Part shown: positions 10,985 through 21,706 of the stretch, one piece after another
How the letters are laid out: each line of letters begins with the position of its first letter
Numbering within the stretch: position 1 is the first letter of the stretch
Assembly: GCF_001704415.2 (NCBI RefSeq)
Contig: NC_030819.1
Span: forward strand, 32,916,575 to 32,980,574
Source of the DNA: Capra hircus
Taxonomy: Eukaryota > Chordata > Mammalia > Artiodactyla > Bovidae
Direction of reading: 5' to 3'
DNA length: 64,000 nt
Notes under the pieces: model-generated
What the model was told of the DNA's origin: nothing
Seen by the model: the letters and a program-made list of their open reading frames with translations, nothing else
The model's database searches: none
Position numbers and translations under genes: made by a program

Positions 10985-11185
10985 GAAAATGAAAATGAAA
11001 GTGGCTCAGTTGTGTCAGACTCTTTGTGACCCCATGGACTATACAGTCCATGGAATTCTCCATGCTAGAATACTGGAGTGGGTGGCCTTTCCCTTCTCCA
11101 GGAGATCTTCCCAAACTAGGGATTGAACCCAGGTCTCCCACATTACACACGGATTCTTTACCAGCTGAACCACCAGGGAAGTCCA
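10985..11185 (-). mobile_element. Bov-tA SINE, near full length
   Basis: Reverse-complement Bov-tA from the Bov-A tail part (CAGTTGTGTCAGACTCTTTG) through GGAGAAGGG-type centre to the tRNA-like head (GGATTCTTTACCAGCTGAAC, CACCAGGGAAGTCC). The B-box-like GGATTGAACCCAGG is visible at about 11119-11132. Confidence 0.88.
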
Positions 11186-11187
11186 AG

Positions 11188-11303
11188 GATACTGGAGTGG
11201 GTAGCCTATCCCTTCTTCAGTGGATCTTCCTGATCCAGGAATTGAACCAGGGTCTCCTGCATTGCAGGCAGATTCTTTACCAACTGAGCTATCAAGGAAC
11301 CCC
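11188..11303 (-). mobile_element. Bov-tA SINE, 5' half
   Basis: Repeats the central and head part of Bov-tA in the same orientation as its left neighbour: ATACTGGAGTGGGTAGCC, GAATTGAACCAGGGTCTCC, then GCTATCAAGGAACCCC at the head. The Bov-A-side end is missing, so it abuts the previous copy directly. Confidence 0.82.
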
Positions 11304-11378
11304 AGGAGATACCAGTTCAATTCCTGGGTCAGGAGGATCCCCTGGAGAAGGAATGGGATACCCACTCCAGCATTCTTG
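11304..11378 (+). mobile_element. Bov-tA SINE internal fragment
   Basis: A plus-strand middle piece only (GTTCAATTCCTGGGTCAGGA, GATCCCCTGGAGAAGGAATG, CCACTCCAGCATTCTTG), lacking both head and tail. It is joined head-to-head to the previous minus copy. Confidence 0.75.
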
Positions 11379-11597
11379 AGCTTCCTTGCTTGCTCAGACA
11401 GTAAAGAATCTGCCTGCAATGAGGGAGACCTAGGGTTTGAGCCCTGGTTTGGGAAGATCCCCTGGTGGAGGGCTGGGCATGGCAACCCACTCCAGTATTC
11501 TTGCCTGGAGAATCCCCACAGACAGAGGAGCTTGGCAGGCTACGGTCCATGGGGTCGCAAAAGACTCAGACTCGGCTGAGCGATTCAACACAGCAGC
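11379..11597 (+). mobile_element. Bov-tA SINE, near full length
   Basis: Starts GCTTCCTTGCTTGCTCAGAC, then GTAAAGAATCTGCCTGCAAT, GATCCCCTGGTGGAGGGC, GGAGAATCCCCACAGACAG and GGGGTCGCAAAAGACTCAG, ending with a GATTCAACACAGCAGCAC tail. It closes the five-piece SINE cluster at 10940-11597. Confidence 0.88.
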
Positions 11598-13000
11598 ACA
11601 TACCATAATATAACATTTTTAAATGAATCAAAATACTGAATATCATGGTAAAGTGATACCTCCAGTTATCCATTAGCAAAACAAACAAAATAAAAATTGA
11701 CTTGCAAAAGAAAAAAAGCAAGAATGGTGTTTTATTATGTGATCCTATATGATATCTCATACACACACACACACAGACACACACACAAGCATACAGAAGC
11801 ATGCACCTCTCCAACATCTATTCTATTCTATTAAATTCAATCCTATTCTCTATATATATGTTCAACTACTCTTACCTATAATCTAGATTTTCTTTCTGAC
11901 AAATAACTTTAATAAAATCTTAGAAACTATATAAAATAAGAGGGATATTGAGCTGTGATAAAAGTTGTTTTAGTCAAAGGGAGATTATCCAGAATTGTTT
12001 CTTTCCATCTATATTATTAACCTGTAAATTTGCTATATGTCTGTACATGAGCAAGAAATCTAGTTTTGGTCAAATGATTGATTATTATTAAGTCAAAATT
12101 GTGTATTTGGGAAGAGGAGAGATATTAAAAATAATATTCAAGAACAATGATTATTATTATAATCTTTCTAATATATGGGAAATCAATTATATTTTGGCCA
12201 AAGTTTTGCTTAATAGACTTTATTAAAGTATTTCTTTATTTATTTGTTTTTGTGTTCTATTTAAGAGAGAGAAAGCATATTGTTTTTATCCCAGATCTCA
12301 CTGTATAAAGAAGTCAACAACTAACTGTTAGTCAAGAAATCAAGGCAGCAAAGAAAACACAAACTTCTATTTTTAGTCACTAGGAGCTCATCCAAAATGT
12401 AGACAGAAATAATGTAATGTAAACATACTGATGTTACAGTCACAAAACAAATTAAATATTCTGGAAAAGATTGTCCATCTCTCAGTGTGTGTGATCATTT
12501 TTAGTAGAGCTACAAATACTGTTCTGTATTGGCTGCAGAAAGAGAAACATGTGTTAGTAAAATAATAACAGCTTTTCATTTCTCCTTGTGAGAGAAGAGT
12601 CTTCAGTGACTTCTCCCTGTTACTTTGGGTAATAAATGAACCCTGGAATGCCAGGGGGGAGAATATAGCACAACATGTTAAGGAAATGTGGATGGGCACT
12701 GATGTTCCATCAGATGCACTAAAAATAGCTCCATGCTGGGAATTCCTTTTTTATCAGACAACATGGGGGCCAGTTTCTCATCCTATGAACACCGGTGGAC
12801 TCTGTGGGAAACAGCCTGCCCTTTTTTATTTTTAAAGCCAATATTGTGCCTTATCTGGAAATCTGAACAAAAAGTCCTGCTAAGTTAAGTAATAGGCAGC
12901 CTCTTCTCTACTTGAAATAGAGAATATGGCTGTGATAATTATGATCTAACATACTTTGAAGAAAACCAAACAGTCATACAGGAAAAGTTTATTTATACTC
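11598..13000. other. Non-genic stretch with a CA repeat
   Basis: AT-rich, with no frame or element I can support apart from the short CA microsatellite at 11759-11788. The 103-codon minus frame at 12388-12699 has no recognisable domain. Confidence 0.55.
11759..11788. repeat. (CA)n microsatellite
   Basis: About 14 CA units with one interruption (CACAGACAC). Likely length-polymorphic. Confidence 0.9.
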
Positions 13001-13859
13001 TCCTGGAGGAAAGAGGAAATAATTTCAAAACTTAAATATTTTGCGTGAGAAACTAGTCACACATCTTATCACAGGTGATCTAGTGAGAATCTTCGCTATT
13101 TCATGCACAGAGAAGATTACAGTCATGACGTAGGTTAAAAGAAAACCAGGGTTTTTTTTGTGATAAACTAAGATGAAATCTGATAAAACCTGATTTTATC
13201 TGATAAAATGTCTAGGGCAGGAAACTGGCTGCCTTATCAATCCTAAATGATAAAATAATGATTCTCAAGTTGTAGACCATAAAAGTAAGAAAAAATATTT
13301 TGCATGTACGATTCCTAGACTTAGTCCCAGTGCAGGCCTGTTGTGACTCATAGATTTATCAGTGATGAAATTAAATACACTAGAATTTCTTCCCATTGGT
13401 AACATTTGCAGTCATCGAGAATGGACTTTCTGAGTGCAACATTTCCACCTCCTAGCGTGATAGCATCCACTTTCCAAATGATAGTACAAAACACAGACAC
13501 TTGTATGCTCCCTTATGGGGAAGGGTTTTAATCCTGAAATATAGCTTATAATAATAGTCTAAGAGATTTACTAAATTTGGCTTCCAAATTGAAAAAGAAA
13601 TTTATCATTCATTATTATTTAATGAAACTTTCAGAAACTAGTAATACAATTATTCTTCATTGTGGGTCAATATTTATTTTAAAAATACTAGAAACTGAAG
13701 ACTAGTAACAATGACATGTAAGCTTATCATATACTACTATTTATTATGTATTATATTCTGGATTTTTCCTAGAATTCTGGGACTTTTCCTATTAGATTTT
13801 CCCTAGGATTTCCTATAATATTACATATTATATTCTAGGATTTTTCCTCAGTATTTCCT
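13001..13859. other. Non-genic stretch containing a GATA-motif cluster
   Basis: No coding potential. Seven WGATAR matches lie at 13066-13254 (starts 13066, 13161, 13181, 13196, 13201, 13234, 13249), six of them within 94 bases. A CAGGTG E-box (13072-13077) sits beside the first. This could be a regulatory element or simply AT-rich local repetition of a TGATAAA word. Confidence 0.4.
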
Positions 13860-13995
13860 ATTATTAACTCAGCAAATCATGGCAACTAGGTACAATGAGT
13901 ATTGTCATCTGACAGATAAAGAAACTATGGCAACCTGTCCAAGATTATGGGAAAGGTTCTGTAACAAAGTTAAGCTTTGGAACCAGAAACTTTGG
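13860..13995 (-). mobile_element. Possible MIR SINE remnant
   Basis: Resembles reverse-complement MIR: GTATTGTCATCTGACAGATA, AAGAAACTATGG, then CCAAGATTATGG and GCTTTGGAACCAG in the expected order. Strongly diverged. Confidence 0.4.
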
Positions 13996-14119
13996 CTCTA
14001 GCATCCGTGTGCCTGACAATTGTGCTGGTTTGACTATGACTTTTTAAAAAGGTAATGAACTCCTCATATTTCTAGCTTGCTGATGAGATCTTTTTTGCTG
14101 TAAAGCAGTCGTTGTCAAT

Positions 14120-14316
14120 AGGGCTTCCCTGGTAGCTCAGCTCATAAAGAATCTGTCTGCAATGTTGGGAGACCTGGGTTCAATCCCTGCATTGGAAAGA
14201 TCCCCTGGAGAAGGGAAAGGCTAGCCACTCCAGTATTCTGGCCTGGAGAATTCCACAGACTATACAGTCCGTAGGGTCGCAGAGTCGGATAGGAATGAGC
14301 GACTTTCACTTTCATC
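14120..14316 (+). mobile_element. Bov-tA SINE
   Basis: Full head-to-tail Bov-tA: GGGCTTCCCTGGTAGCTCAG head, B-box-like GGGTTCAATCCC, GATCCCCTGGAGAAGGGAAA, CCACTCCAGTATTCTGG, then GGGTCGCAGAGTCGGATAGG and ATGAGCGACTTTCACTTTCA. A possible short duplication, TGTCAA, flanks it. Confidence 0.9.
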
Positions 14317-14433
14317 AGCTGTCAACTGTCTTTTTCAATATATTTCAGTTAAGTGCATATCCTGTGTTCCTATTCTTTTATCTGATGACTATTTGTGTTT
14401 TTTAATTGGATGTGATTTTTAAAATTGTATTTT

Positions 14434-14556
14434 CTCTTTTTTTTTTAGCCAAACTGCCTGGCTTGTGGGATCTTAGATCCCTGACCCAGGATCAAACCTG
14501 GGGCACTGGCACAGAGAGTGCCAAGTCCTAACCACTGGATTGCCAAAATATTCCCT
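14434..14556 (-). mobile_element. CHR-1-like SINE
   Basis: Poly(T) at the left is the A-tail on the other strand. It is followed by GCCAAACTGCCTGGCTTGTG, GGATCTTAGATCCCTGACCC, a B-box-like GGATCAAACCTGG and the head CCTAACCACTGGATTGCC. The flanks AAAATTGTATTTT (14421-14433) and AAAACTTGTATTTT (14557-14570) look like an imperfect target-site duplication. Confidence 0.8.
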
Positions 14557-14570
14557 AAAAACTTGTATTT

Positions 14571-15771
14571 TTTAATCCAAAGAAAAAAAGTTTATGGAAT
14601 GAACCATTGGGATCACAAATTAATATTTGCATTATTTTCGATTTTTTGTAACATGGTTATCTTACTTTCATAATAGAATTTTAAAAGTTGTAAACCCAGA
14701 ATTTTGTGCTAAAGAATGAGAAGAAAACTCAATTCCTTTCCATTTTCAGTTTCCGCAAGTCTACTTTTTATACTACTTACGCCTGTGCTAATCAGAATTT
14801 TTAAAGGAGTTTTGATTAATTACTTACAATTTGCAAAGGGGACTCCTGAATTTTTCCAATTCCCTTAAAGGATTTCTTGGTGGGGACAAACAGGAAAAAA
14901 TACAGTCTGTGGAAACTTGCATAAGCTTGTTGATGAGGAGAGAGAGTTCTTACTAAAACTAGTAACTGTGGTTTCTCCAAAAATGTAAGAACCTTCTGTC
15001 AACAATCACAGTGGGCAAGTATCTAGTTAGACCGCCATGGAAGATAGATGTGGGGGAAAAACTTAAAGATTTGAGTTTAGCAGTATTTTGGGTACTTTGT
15101 AATCATTAAATTGTGTACAATTCAGTCATCTAAATTAGAGAATAATCCAGTAAAAATTATACATTTTATTGTTGCTTTTTCTGCTTCATATTTGTGTGAG
15201 AGAGAGGAGAAAAGAGAGAGGAATATGTTTGTGTTACATTATGAATGTAAAAGTGCTGCAAACAGATGAAATAGTTAAAATAGTTTACCTGTTGAAAAGT
15301 TCCCTATTATTTTTGGTGTTCGTTATTTAAATTCAGCAGACAAGAGCTTTAGTAAGTATATGAATAGACAATGTCCCTTAGAGCATAACGTATGTGCTCA
15401 GTAGAGGATTTTCTCTCTGAAGCTAATCTTCAACAACTGCAATAAACAAATTTTCATGCATTCAATCCAGTTGATAAATTTTAAATATCCTATTCCCTTA
15501 TTCACCCATGGCTGTCCCAAATTGTTGATATCAATTTTATTATCATGTCATGTGAAACAACCTTTTAGGGAGAATAAATAACAAGATCTTTAAATGTACC
15601 TGTTTTGTCAGAGTCCTGTGCACCCATTACTGGGAGGTTCTGCATATTTGCTTCTGAGTCTACAACTAGAAGTTTGGATCATGTAGCAAAATGACAGAAG
15701 AGCGCACTGTCCATTGTGGCCTCGAACAGATCCATTCTGTTCCTTGTAGTCGAGTATTCTCTAGGCTTCAT
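14571..15771. other. Non-genic stretch of about 1.2 kb
   Basis: AT-rich, with no frame, element or tandem repeat I can support. A short GA-rich tract (GAGAGAGGAGAAAAGAGAGA) lies at 15200-15219. Confidence 0.5.
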
Positions 15772-15772
15772 T

Positions 15773-15964
15773 GCACTAGTGGTGGCAATAGTGGTAAAGA
15801 ATCCACCTGCCAAAAGATGTGAGTTTGATCCCTGGCCCAGGAAGATCCCCTGAAGGAGGAAATAGCAACCTACTCCGGAATTCTTGCCTGGAAAATTCCA
15901 TGGGCAGAGGAACCTGGCAGGCCAAAGTCCCTGGGGTTGCAGAGTTGGACACGACTGAGCACAC
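15773..15964 (+). mobile_element. Bov-tA SINE, diverged head
   Basis: From TGGTGGCAATAGTGGTAAAG through GAATCCACCTGCC, GATCCCTGGCCCAGGAAGAT, CTACTCCGGAATTCTTGCC and GGGGTTGCAGAGTTGGACAC to ACTGAGCACACTG. The head belongs to the CTAGTGGT variant of Bov-tA. Confidence 0.88.
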
Positions 15965-16879
15965 TGTTATTAGAGCATTCTCACTCACGCCCGAAGGGAT
16001 GGACTGGCATCCAGTTGACATGCATCTCTTCCTGTCCTGCCTTGTCAGGGTTTGCAGTACACTAGTGGTTGCAGCTGAGGGTTGCTAATTTCCTTCACGT
16101 GGACACCTGTCTCGGGCATACCATGGGAGTTTAATGGCTTTTGGAAATTCCAAAATGTACCACAGTTGCTACTAAAGGAAGAGAGGACTCTTCATCAACT
16201 TAGCTAAAGTTTGATGAAAGGGTGAAAATAGGCATGTACAGTTATGGTAGCTTCTTTGGGGCATCCAGAGGCAAACCATAAAAATGAGAAAAGATAAGCC
16301 CTGTGGGGGAAGTACATGGGAAACTTACTTTGGGATATTTCACATAGATTTTAAGGGTTCTGACTTTTAAGTTTACTTTTCCAAGGCTATCATCATTCCC
16401 AAGCTCAAAACTAACACTGAGAAGCAGGAATTGGGGTTATTTCTTCGGGAAATGTGTATTAAGCTCTTCAGTGTGATAGGCATTGGAGTAACGAAGATAG
16501 AAAGACACTCCTGTCTAGGAAAGCACAGTTTAGTGACTTGCCAGAAAATTAAACTGACTTAAGGAAAGCTAATCAAGGCTCTTGCTAACAGTTGTGACAG
16601 TAATGTATGACCGAATAATCAATAAGAGATGTAATTTTAGGTAATTTTTCAAACCCAGCTAGAAGTACACTGGTTAGTACACTAACCCAGGATTTAAATG
16701 AAGCCAAAGGCTAAGTAAAGAATCACTGACTTTTATTTTCTAACAAGCTTTGGTTATAACTTTCTGGTATTACTCAACATTAATCCTTAAAAGCACACTT
16801 TGTCTGGGAGTTAGTACTAGGCATGAATGAAAGGATGTTTATAAAGGGAAAGATGAGAAATCAAAATGCATATTATGAT
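15965..16879. other. Non-genic stretch
   Basis: Ordinary sequence without a supported gene or element. The 16080-16330 part is slightly less AT-rich but has no open frame of note. Confidence 0.5.
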
Positions 16880-16890
16880 ATATAATCATG

Positions 16891-17549
16891 TTCAGTTCAG
16901 TTCAGTCACTCAGTCACGTCTGACTTTTTGCAAACCCGTGGACTGCAACATGCCAGGCCTCCCTATCCATCACCAACTCCCGGAGTTTACTCAAACTCAT
17001 GCCCATTGAGTTGGTGATGCCATCCATCCATCTCATCCTCTGTTGTCCCCTTCTCCTCTTGCCTTCAATCTTTCCCAGCATCAGAGTCTTTTAAATGAGT
17101 CAGCTCTTCGCATCAGGTGGCCAAAGTATTAGAGTTCCATCCAGCTTCAACATCAGTCCTTCCAGTGACTATTCAGGACTGATTTCCTTTAAGATGGACT
17201 GGTTGGATTTCCTTGCAGTCCAAGGGACTCTCAAGAGTCTTCTCGAACACCACTGTTCGAAAGCATCAGTTCTTCAGTGCTCAGTTTTCTATATAGTCCA
17301 ACTCTCACATCCATACATGACCACTGGAAAAACCATAGCCTTGACTAGATGAACATTTGCTGGCAAAGTAATGTGTCTGCTTTTTAATATGCTGTCTAGG
17401 ATGGTCATAACTTTTCTTCCAAGAAGTAAGCATCTTTCTGTTTCATGGTTGCAGTCACCATCTCCAGTGATTTGGGAACCCCCCCAAAAAATTCTGCCAC
17501 TGTTTCCACTGTTTCTCCATCTATTTGCCATGAAGTGATGGGACCAGAT
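16891..17549 (-). mobile_element. BovB LINE 3' fragment with target-site duplication
   Basis: Carries the 3' tail (16891-16906) and the C-terminal RT region, and is truncated after TTTGCCATGAAGTGATGGGA. An 11-base duplication with one mismatch, ATATAATCATG at 16880-16890 and ATACAATCATG at 17550-17560, fixes both ends. Frames are broken (minus 17289-17555, 88 codons). The 3' part of the copy has short losses compared with its relatives, for example near 17136. Confidence 0.93.
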
Positions 17550-17560
17550 ATACAATCATG

Positions 17561-17850
17561 TACATAAACACAATTTACAAATGTATATATGAATGTGTGT
17601 GAACAATCATGAAGATGTTAGTGTAAGTGTCTAACAAGATAATAGTAGACAGATTCTTAGTTAATATAATTACACTGATTCCTCCAATAGCTCATGGCAA
17701 TACTATCTTTTGTTTTTAAAAGTATTATTTATGAATACATAGTTTCTGATGTTCAGTTTAAAATTACTTAAATGACCATGTTTTTTAACAAGACAGGCTT
17801 ATCTACACAAGGTTGAAATTCCACACATTCATAAAGTACCAGAAGCCTGA
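17561..17850. other. Non-genic AT-rich stretch
   Basis: No frame or element I can support. It separates the short BovB from the GC-richer island. Confidence 0.5.
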
Positions 17851-18530
17851 TTTCTGAAGTGAGTCAGTGTTTGGGAAGAAGTCTCTTCACTGTCACATTG
17901 CCTGCGTGTGAGCATGCGGTGTGTGGAGAGGAGAGCGAGGCTACCCAAAGTACAGATCACGCACACTCATTTCTGGGCCCAGCCGTAAGTGACCTATTTG
18001 GGACACTCAGATCCAGTGTGGCAGCACTCCGGTCCAGTCAGCCTGCTGCTTCTATCATTGCTGCCCTGCCTCCCCACCTGAATAGGAAGTGCCAGTAAAG
18101 TGCTATTAAAGCACTTCTGGAAGTGGGTTGAGCCGGTGTCTGCCAAGCAATAGCTGTCAGCAGGTTGGTAGTATACCTGATTGGGATTCACGCAGATCAT
18201 ATTGAAACTTCCCACGAGCATCTGCAGCCAAGGGTCGGTTGTGCCCTGCAGCATGTAGAAGTCCCCTGGTAATGACCCCCAATGCGTGTTGGTGTGCCAG
18301 CTCTCACCATGTGGTCCCCAAGTGGCTTGTGGTCTGGTTTGCACACAGCGCATGGAGACTGAAGATTTGGGGGCTAGAAACAGCTTAGGATCACAAGGCA
18401 GGACCAGAGCAAGGGCTGCCCATGGTAAGATCTCTGCGTACATCCCTCAAGTTAACATTCACCCGGATAAGAGACGTCAGTCCCTCTTCTCAAACCACAG
18501 TTTCCATTGGCACCTGATTTGGTAACATTT
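17851..18530. other. GC-richer unassigned island with a 149-codon minus-strand frame
   Basis: This ~680-base block is visibly richer in G and C than both flanks and belongs to no repeat I know. On the minus strand, 18443 down to 17994 is open for 149 codons. Its start, MYAEILPWAALALVLPC, looks like a short hydrophobic leader, and Cys residues recur later, but I recognise no domain. A plus-strand frame of 79 codons (18286-18525) overlaps it. No splice signals, promoter or poly(A) signal are convincing. Possible explanations are an old processed pseudogene, an LTR, a lncRNA exon or a chance frame. Confidence 0.3.
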
Positions 18531-18749
18531 GTCCCACACTTAGTATTTTACATTAAAATTGCTCAGCCCGATATAAAGGACTACTGATCAGAAAAAAAAT
18601 TCAAAATGATATAACTGATGAGGGATTATATCCAATGTATGTGTAAACAGTTCATACAACTCAACAGCAAAACATGAACAATCTGATTAAAAAATGGGCA
18701 GAAGGCCTGAATATACATTTTTTCAAAGAAGACATTCAGCAGGCCAAAA

Positions 18750-18971
18750 TGGATGGAGGAGCCTGGTGGGCTGCAGTCCAGGGGGTCGCTAAGAGTCAGA
18801 CACAACTGAGCGACTTCACTTTCACTTTTCAGTTTCATGCACTGGAGAAGGAAATGGCAACCCACTCCAGTGTTCTTGCCTGGAGAATCCCAGGGACGGG
18901 GTAGCTTGGTGGGCTGCCATTTATGGGGTCACAGAGAGTCGGACACGACTGAAGTGACTTAGCAGCAGCAG
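18750..18971 (+). mobile_element. Bov-A2 SINE, 5'-truncated, with target-site duplication
   Basis: Two Bov-A monomers joined by the TTCACTTTCACTTTTCAG linker. The first monomer starts inside (GGATGGAGGAGCCTGGTGGG). The second runs from GGAGAAGGAAATGGCAACCC to ACTTAGCAGCAGCAGCAG. A duplication of up to 13 bases, CAGCAGGCCAAAA, lies at 18737-18749 and 18972-18984. The repeated motif merges with the AGC tail, so the exact right edge is uncertain. Confidence 0.9.
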
Positions 18972-19092
18972 CAGCAGGCCAAAAGGCATGTGAAAAGATC
19001 CCCAACATTGTTAATCATCAGAGAAATCAAGACCACAATGAGATATCACCTCATACCTGTCACAATGGCTGCCATCAAAAAGACCACAAATA

Positions 19093-19410
19093 GAGGCTTT
19101 TCTGGTGGCTCAGTGGTAAAGAATCCACCTGACAATGCAGTAGACGCGGGTTCAATCCCTGATCTGGGAAGATCCCACATGCCGTGGAGCAGTTAAGCCA
19201 GTATGCCGCAATTATTGAGCCTGCGCTCTAGAATCCAAGAACCACACTACTGAAGCCCCCACAAGCCCTAGAGTCCAACATCTGCAACAAGAAAAGCCCG
19301 CACTGCAACTAGAGAGGAGCTCCTGCTCACCACACCTAGAAAAATAGCCCGCGCAGCAACAAAGACCCAGCATAGCCAAAATAAATAAATTAAAAAAAAA
19401 TTTTTTTAAT
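19093..19410 (+). mobile_element. CHR-2 SINE nested in L1
   Basis: Head GGCTTTTCTGGTGGCTCAGT, B-box-like GGGTTCAATCCC, then the CHR-2-specific body (GATCCCACATGCCGTGGAGC, ATTATTGAGCCTGCGCTCTA, AGACCCAGCATAGCC) and an AAATAAAT tail running into T. L1 sequence on both sides shows it is the younger insertion. Confidence 0.87.
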
Positions 19411-20155
19411 ACCAGAAATCGCAAATGTTAGTGAAGTTGTGGAGAAAAAAAGAAGCCTTGTACACTCTTGGGAATGTAAATTGGTACCGCCATTGTGAAA
19501 AAAAAAAACAAAACAAAAACAGTATAGAGTTTTTTCAAAAAGCTAAAAATAGAAATACCATATGACCCAGCAATTCCACTCTTGGGTATATAGCCAAAAA
19601 ATTAAAACACTAATATGAAAAGATACATGCACCCCAGTGTTCACAGAAGCATTATTTACAATAGCCAAGATATGGAAGCAACCCAAGTGTTCATCAACAG
19701 ATGAATGGATAAAGAAGATGTGGTGTACATGTACAATGGAATACTCCTCAGCCACAGAGGAGAACGAAATTCTGCCTTTTGTAACAACATGGATAGACTT
19801 TGAGGGTCGGACAAAGCAAAACAAACATTGTATGATGTCACTTGTAGGTAGAATATAAAAATATAAAACAAAATAAATATATAGCAAAACAGAAACAGAC
19901 TGATAGGTATGGAAAACAAACTGGTGATTACTAGTCAGGAGAGGGAAGTAAGGAGGGGCAGCCTAGGGGTATGGGATTAAAAGATGCAAACTACTATGTA
20001 CAAAATAGATGAGCAACAAGGTTATAGACATTATTTTGTAATAACGTTTAATGGACTATAATTTTTAAAAATATTGAATCACTGTGCTGTACACTTGAAA
20101 TTAATATAAGGTTGTAAGTCAACTATACTTCAATAAAAATTAAATTTATAAAAAA

Positions 20156-20382
20156 GGATCCTTGATCAACAGGAAGATTCAGATATCATACTATGAGCTG
20201 AAGGAGAAAGCAGTCAGCCAGTCTCCTGAGGCTATGCTGCAAGATCTCAATCCTAGGACTCTTTTATGTGGCCCCAAATGAAATTGAAAGACCTCTGAGA
20301 ATGCAAATTACTTCTGCATATCCACTACAATAACATCTTTCATTTGATTAGCTTTTATCTTAGTGCTAATTAAGGATAGCAA
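20156..20382. other. Non-genic stretch
   Basis: Short ordinary sequence between the L1 terminus and the AAT-rich repeat. No features seen. Confidence 0.5.
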
Positions 20383-20520
20383 CTAATAATAATAATAGTA
20401 ATAATAACAATAATAGTATTATATTAATATAATAATAGTGCCATAATTATAATATTAATATATAAATGTTATTATTAATAATTATTAATATAATAATAGT
20501 GTTTACTAATAATAGTAAAC
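20383..20520. repeat. Degenerate (AAT)n / ATT-rich repeat
   Basis: Starts as AATAATAATAATAGTAATAA and decays into mixed AATAT and ATTATTA text with inverted stretches. Low complexity, with interruptions. Confidence 0.85.
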
Positions 20521-20695
20521 ACTTATCTAGTGTTTTTATGTGCCTGGCCCTTTCTAAGAGTTCTCATTTAATCCTCACAGAAACATAATAAGGTATGGTT
20601 TCTCATTTACCCATTCTGTAGATAAGAAAACTGAGACACTGAGAGGCCAACTAATTTGGCCATACGTGGTAAATGTTGTGCCAGGATAGGTTCTC
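20500..20695 (-). mobile_element. MIR SINE
   Basis: Reverse-complement MIR in good order: ATGTGCCTGGCCCTTTCTAA, CTCATTTAATCCTCACAG, GATAAGAAAACTGAGACACT and GAGAGGCCAACTAATTTGGC. This is the mammalian-wide tRNA-derived SINE, old and diverged. Confidence 0.72.
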
Positions 20696-20901
20696 TTTAC
20701 CGTATGATTTTCTGATTCTTATTTATATTATAATTCTTAATGTGTTTGCTTATCTGCTTTATTTTCTCAATGCAGATTAGCTGAGGAACTAGGACAATAG
20801 TGTTGGGAGAGAGATGGAGGTAGGTTTTCAGAGACAAGACGGGAAGTCATACTGAAACAAAAGAGGCAGAAAAAAGAAAAGCCAGAACTATATCACCACA
20901 C

Positions 20902-21120
20902 TGGGCTTCCCTGGTGGCTCAGAGGGTAAAGCTTCTGCTTGCATTGCAGGAGACCTGGTTTCAATCCCTGGGTTAGGAAGATCCCCTGGAGAAGGAAATG
21001 GCAACCCACTCCAGTACTCTTGCCTGGAAAATCCCATGGACGGAGAAGCCTCATAGGCTACAGTCCATGGGGTCGCAAAGAGTGGGACATGACTGAGCGA
21101 CTTCACTTTGACTCACTTTG
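20902..21120 (+). mobile_element. Bov-tA SINE with perfect target-site duplication
   Basis: Complete Bov-tA: GGGCTTCCCTGGTGGCTCAG head, GATCCCCTGGAGAAGGAAAT centre and a GGGGTCGCAAAGAGTGGGAC, ACTGAGCGACTTCACTTTG end. Exact 12-base duplication ATATCACCACAC at 20890-20901 and 21121-21132. Confidence 0.95.
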
Positions 21121-21470
21121 ATATCACCACACAGTACCATATACATGCTTGTTTTCTAAAATGACACCATATTTGCAAGGTAAGTTTGTTTTATACTAAG
21201 TGAAGTCAGCCTGTCAGAGAAAGATAAATATCATAAGATGTTTCTTATATGCATAATCTAAAAAAAACAATAATACAACTAAACTTATATATAAAACAGA
21301 CTCACAGACACAGAAAACAAATTTATTATTACCAGTGGGCAAATGGCGGGGGATAAATTAGGCATTTGGAATTAACACATGCATACTACTATATACAAAA
21401 TAGATAACCAAGGACTACCATACTATATGGAACTATACTTGAAATATTGTAATAACCTATAAGAGAAAAG

Positions 21471-21617
21471 ATGAGATAGTTGGATGGCATCATGACTCAA
21501 TGGACATGAGTTTGAGCTAATTCCAGGAGACAGTGAAAGACAGGGAATCCTGGCATGCTGCAGTCTGTGGGGTCACAAAGAGTCAGACATGACTTAGTGA
21601 CTGAACAATAGCAACAG
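21471..21617 (+). mobile_element. BovB 3' fragment (older CAA-tail type) with perfect target-site duplication
   Basis: Last ~147 bases of BovB, from ATGAGATAGTTGGATGGCAT to the terminal ACTGAACAATAGCAACAG. An exact 10-base duplication AAGAGAAAAG at 21461-21470 and 21618-21627 frames it. The tail differs from the CTGAA tail of most copies here and matches the older type seen at 28690 and 62159. Confidence 0.92.
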
Positions 21618-21706
21618 AAGAGAAAAGAATCTGAAAAAAATAGGTTTTTGTGTATGTATAATTGGATCACTTTGCTGTACATCTGAAACTAACACTACAT
21701 TATAAA

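Larger units (their letters stand above)
18573..20155 (+). mobile_element. Old L1 LINE 3' region, twice interrupted
   Basis: Runs through the end of ORF2 into the 3' UTR. Landmarks: TTAAAAAATGGGCAGAAG (18687), AATGAGATATCACCTCATAC (19037), TATGACCCAGCAATTCCACT (19561), TTTACAATAGCCAAGATATG (19655), ACAATGGAATACTCCTCAGC (19733) and CAACTATACTTCAATAAAAA at the 3' end. All frames are broken. A Bov-A2 (18750-18971) and a CHR-2 SINE (19093-19410) inserted later. Confidence 0.88.

Noticed and set aside
10985..11597. Long palindromic match between opposite-strand segments
   Set aside because: The pairing comes from Bov-tA copies in opposite orientation, unlike the inverted repeat at 50673-51779, whose arms are not a known element.
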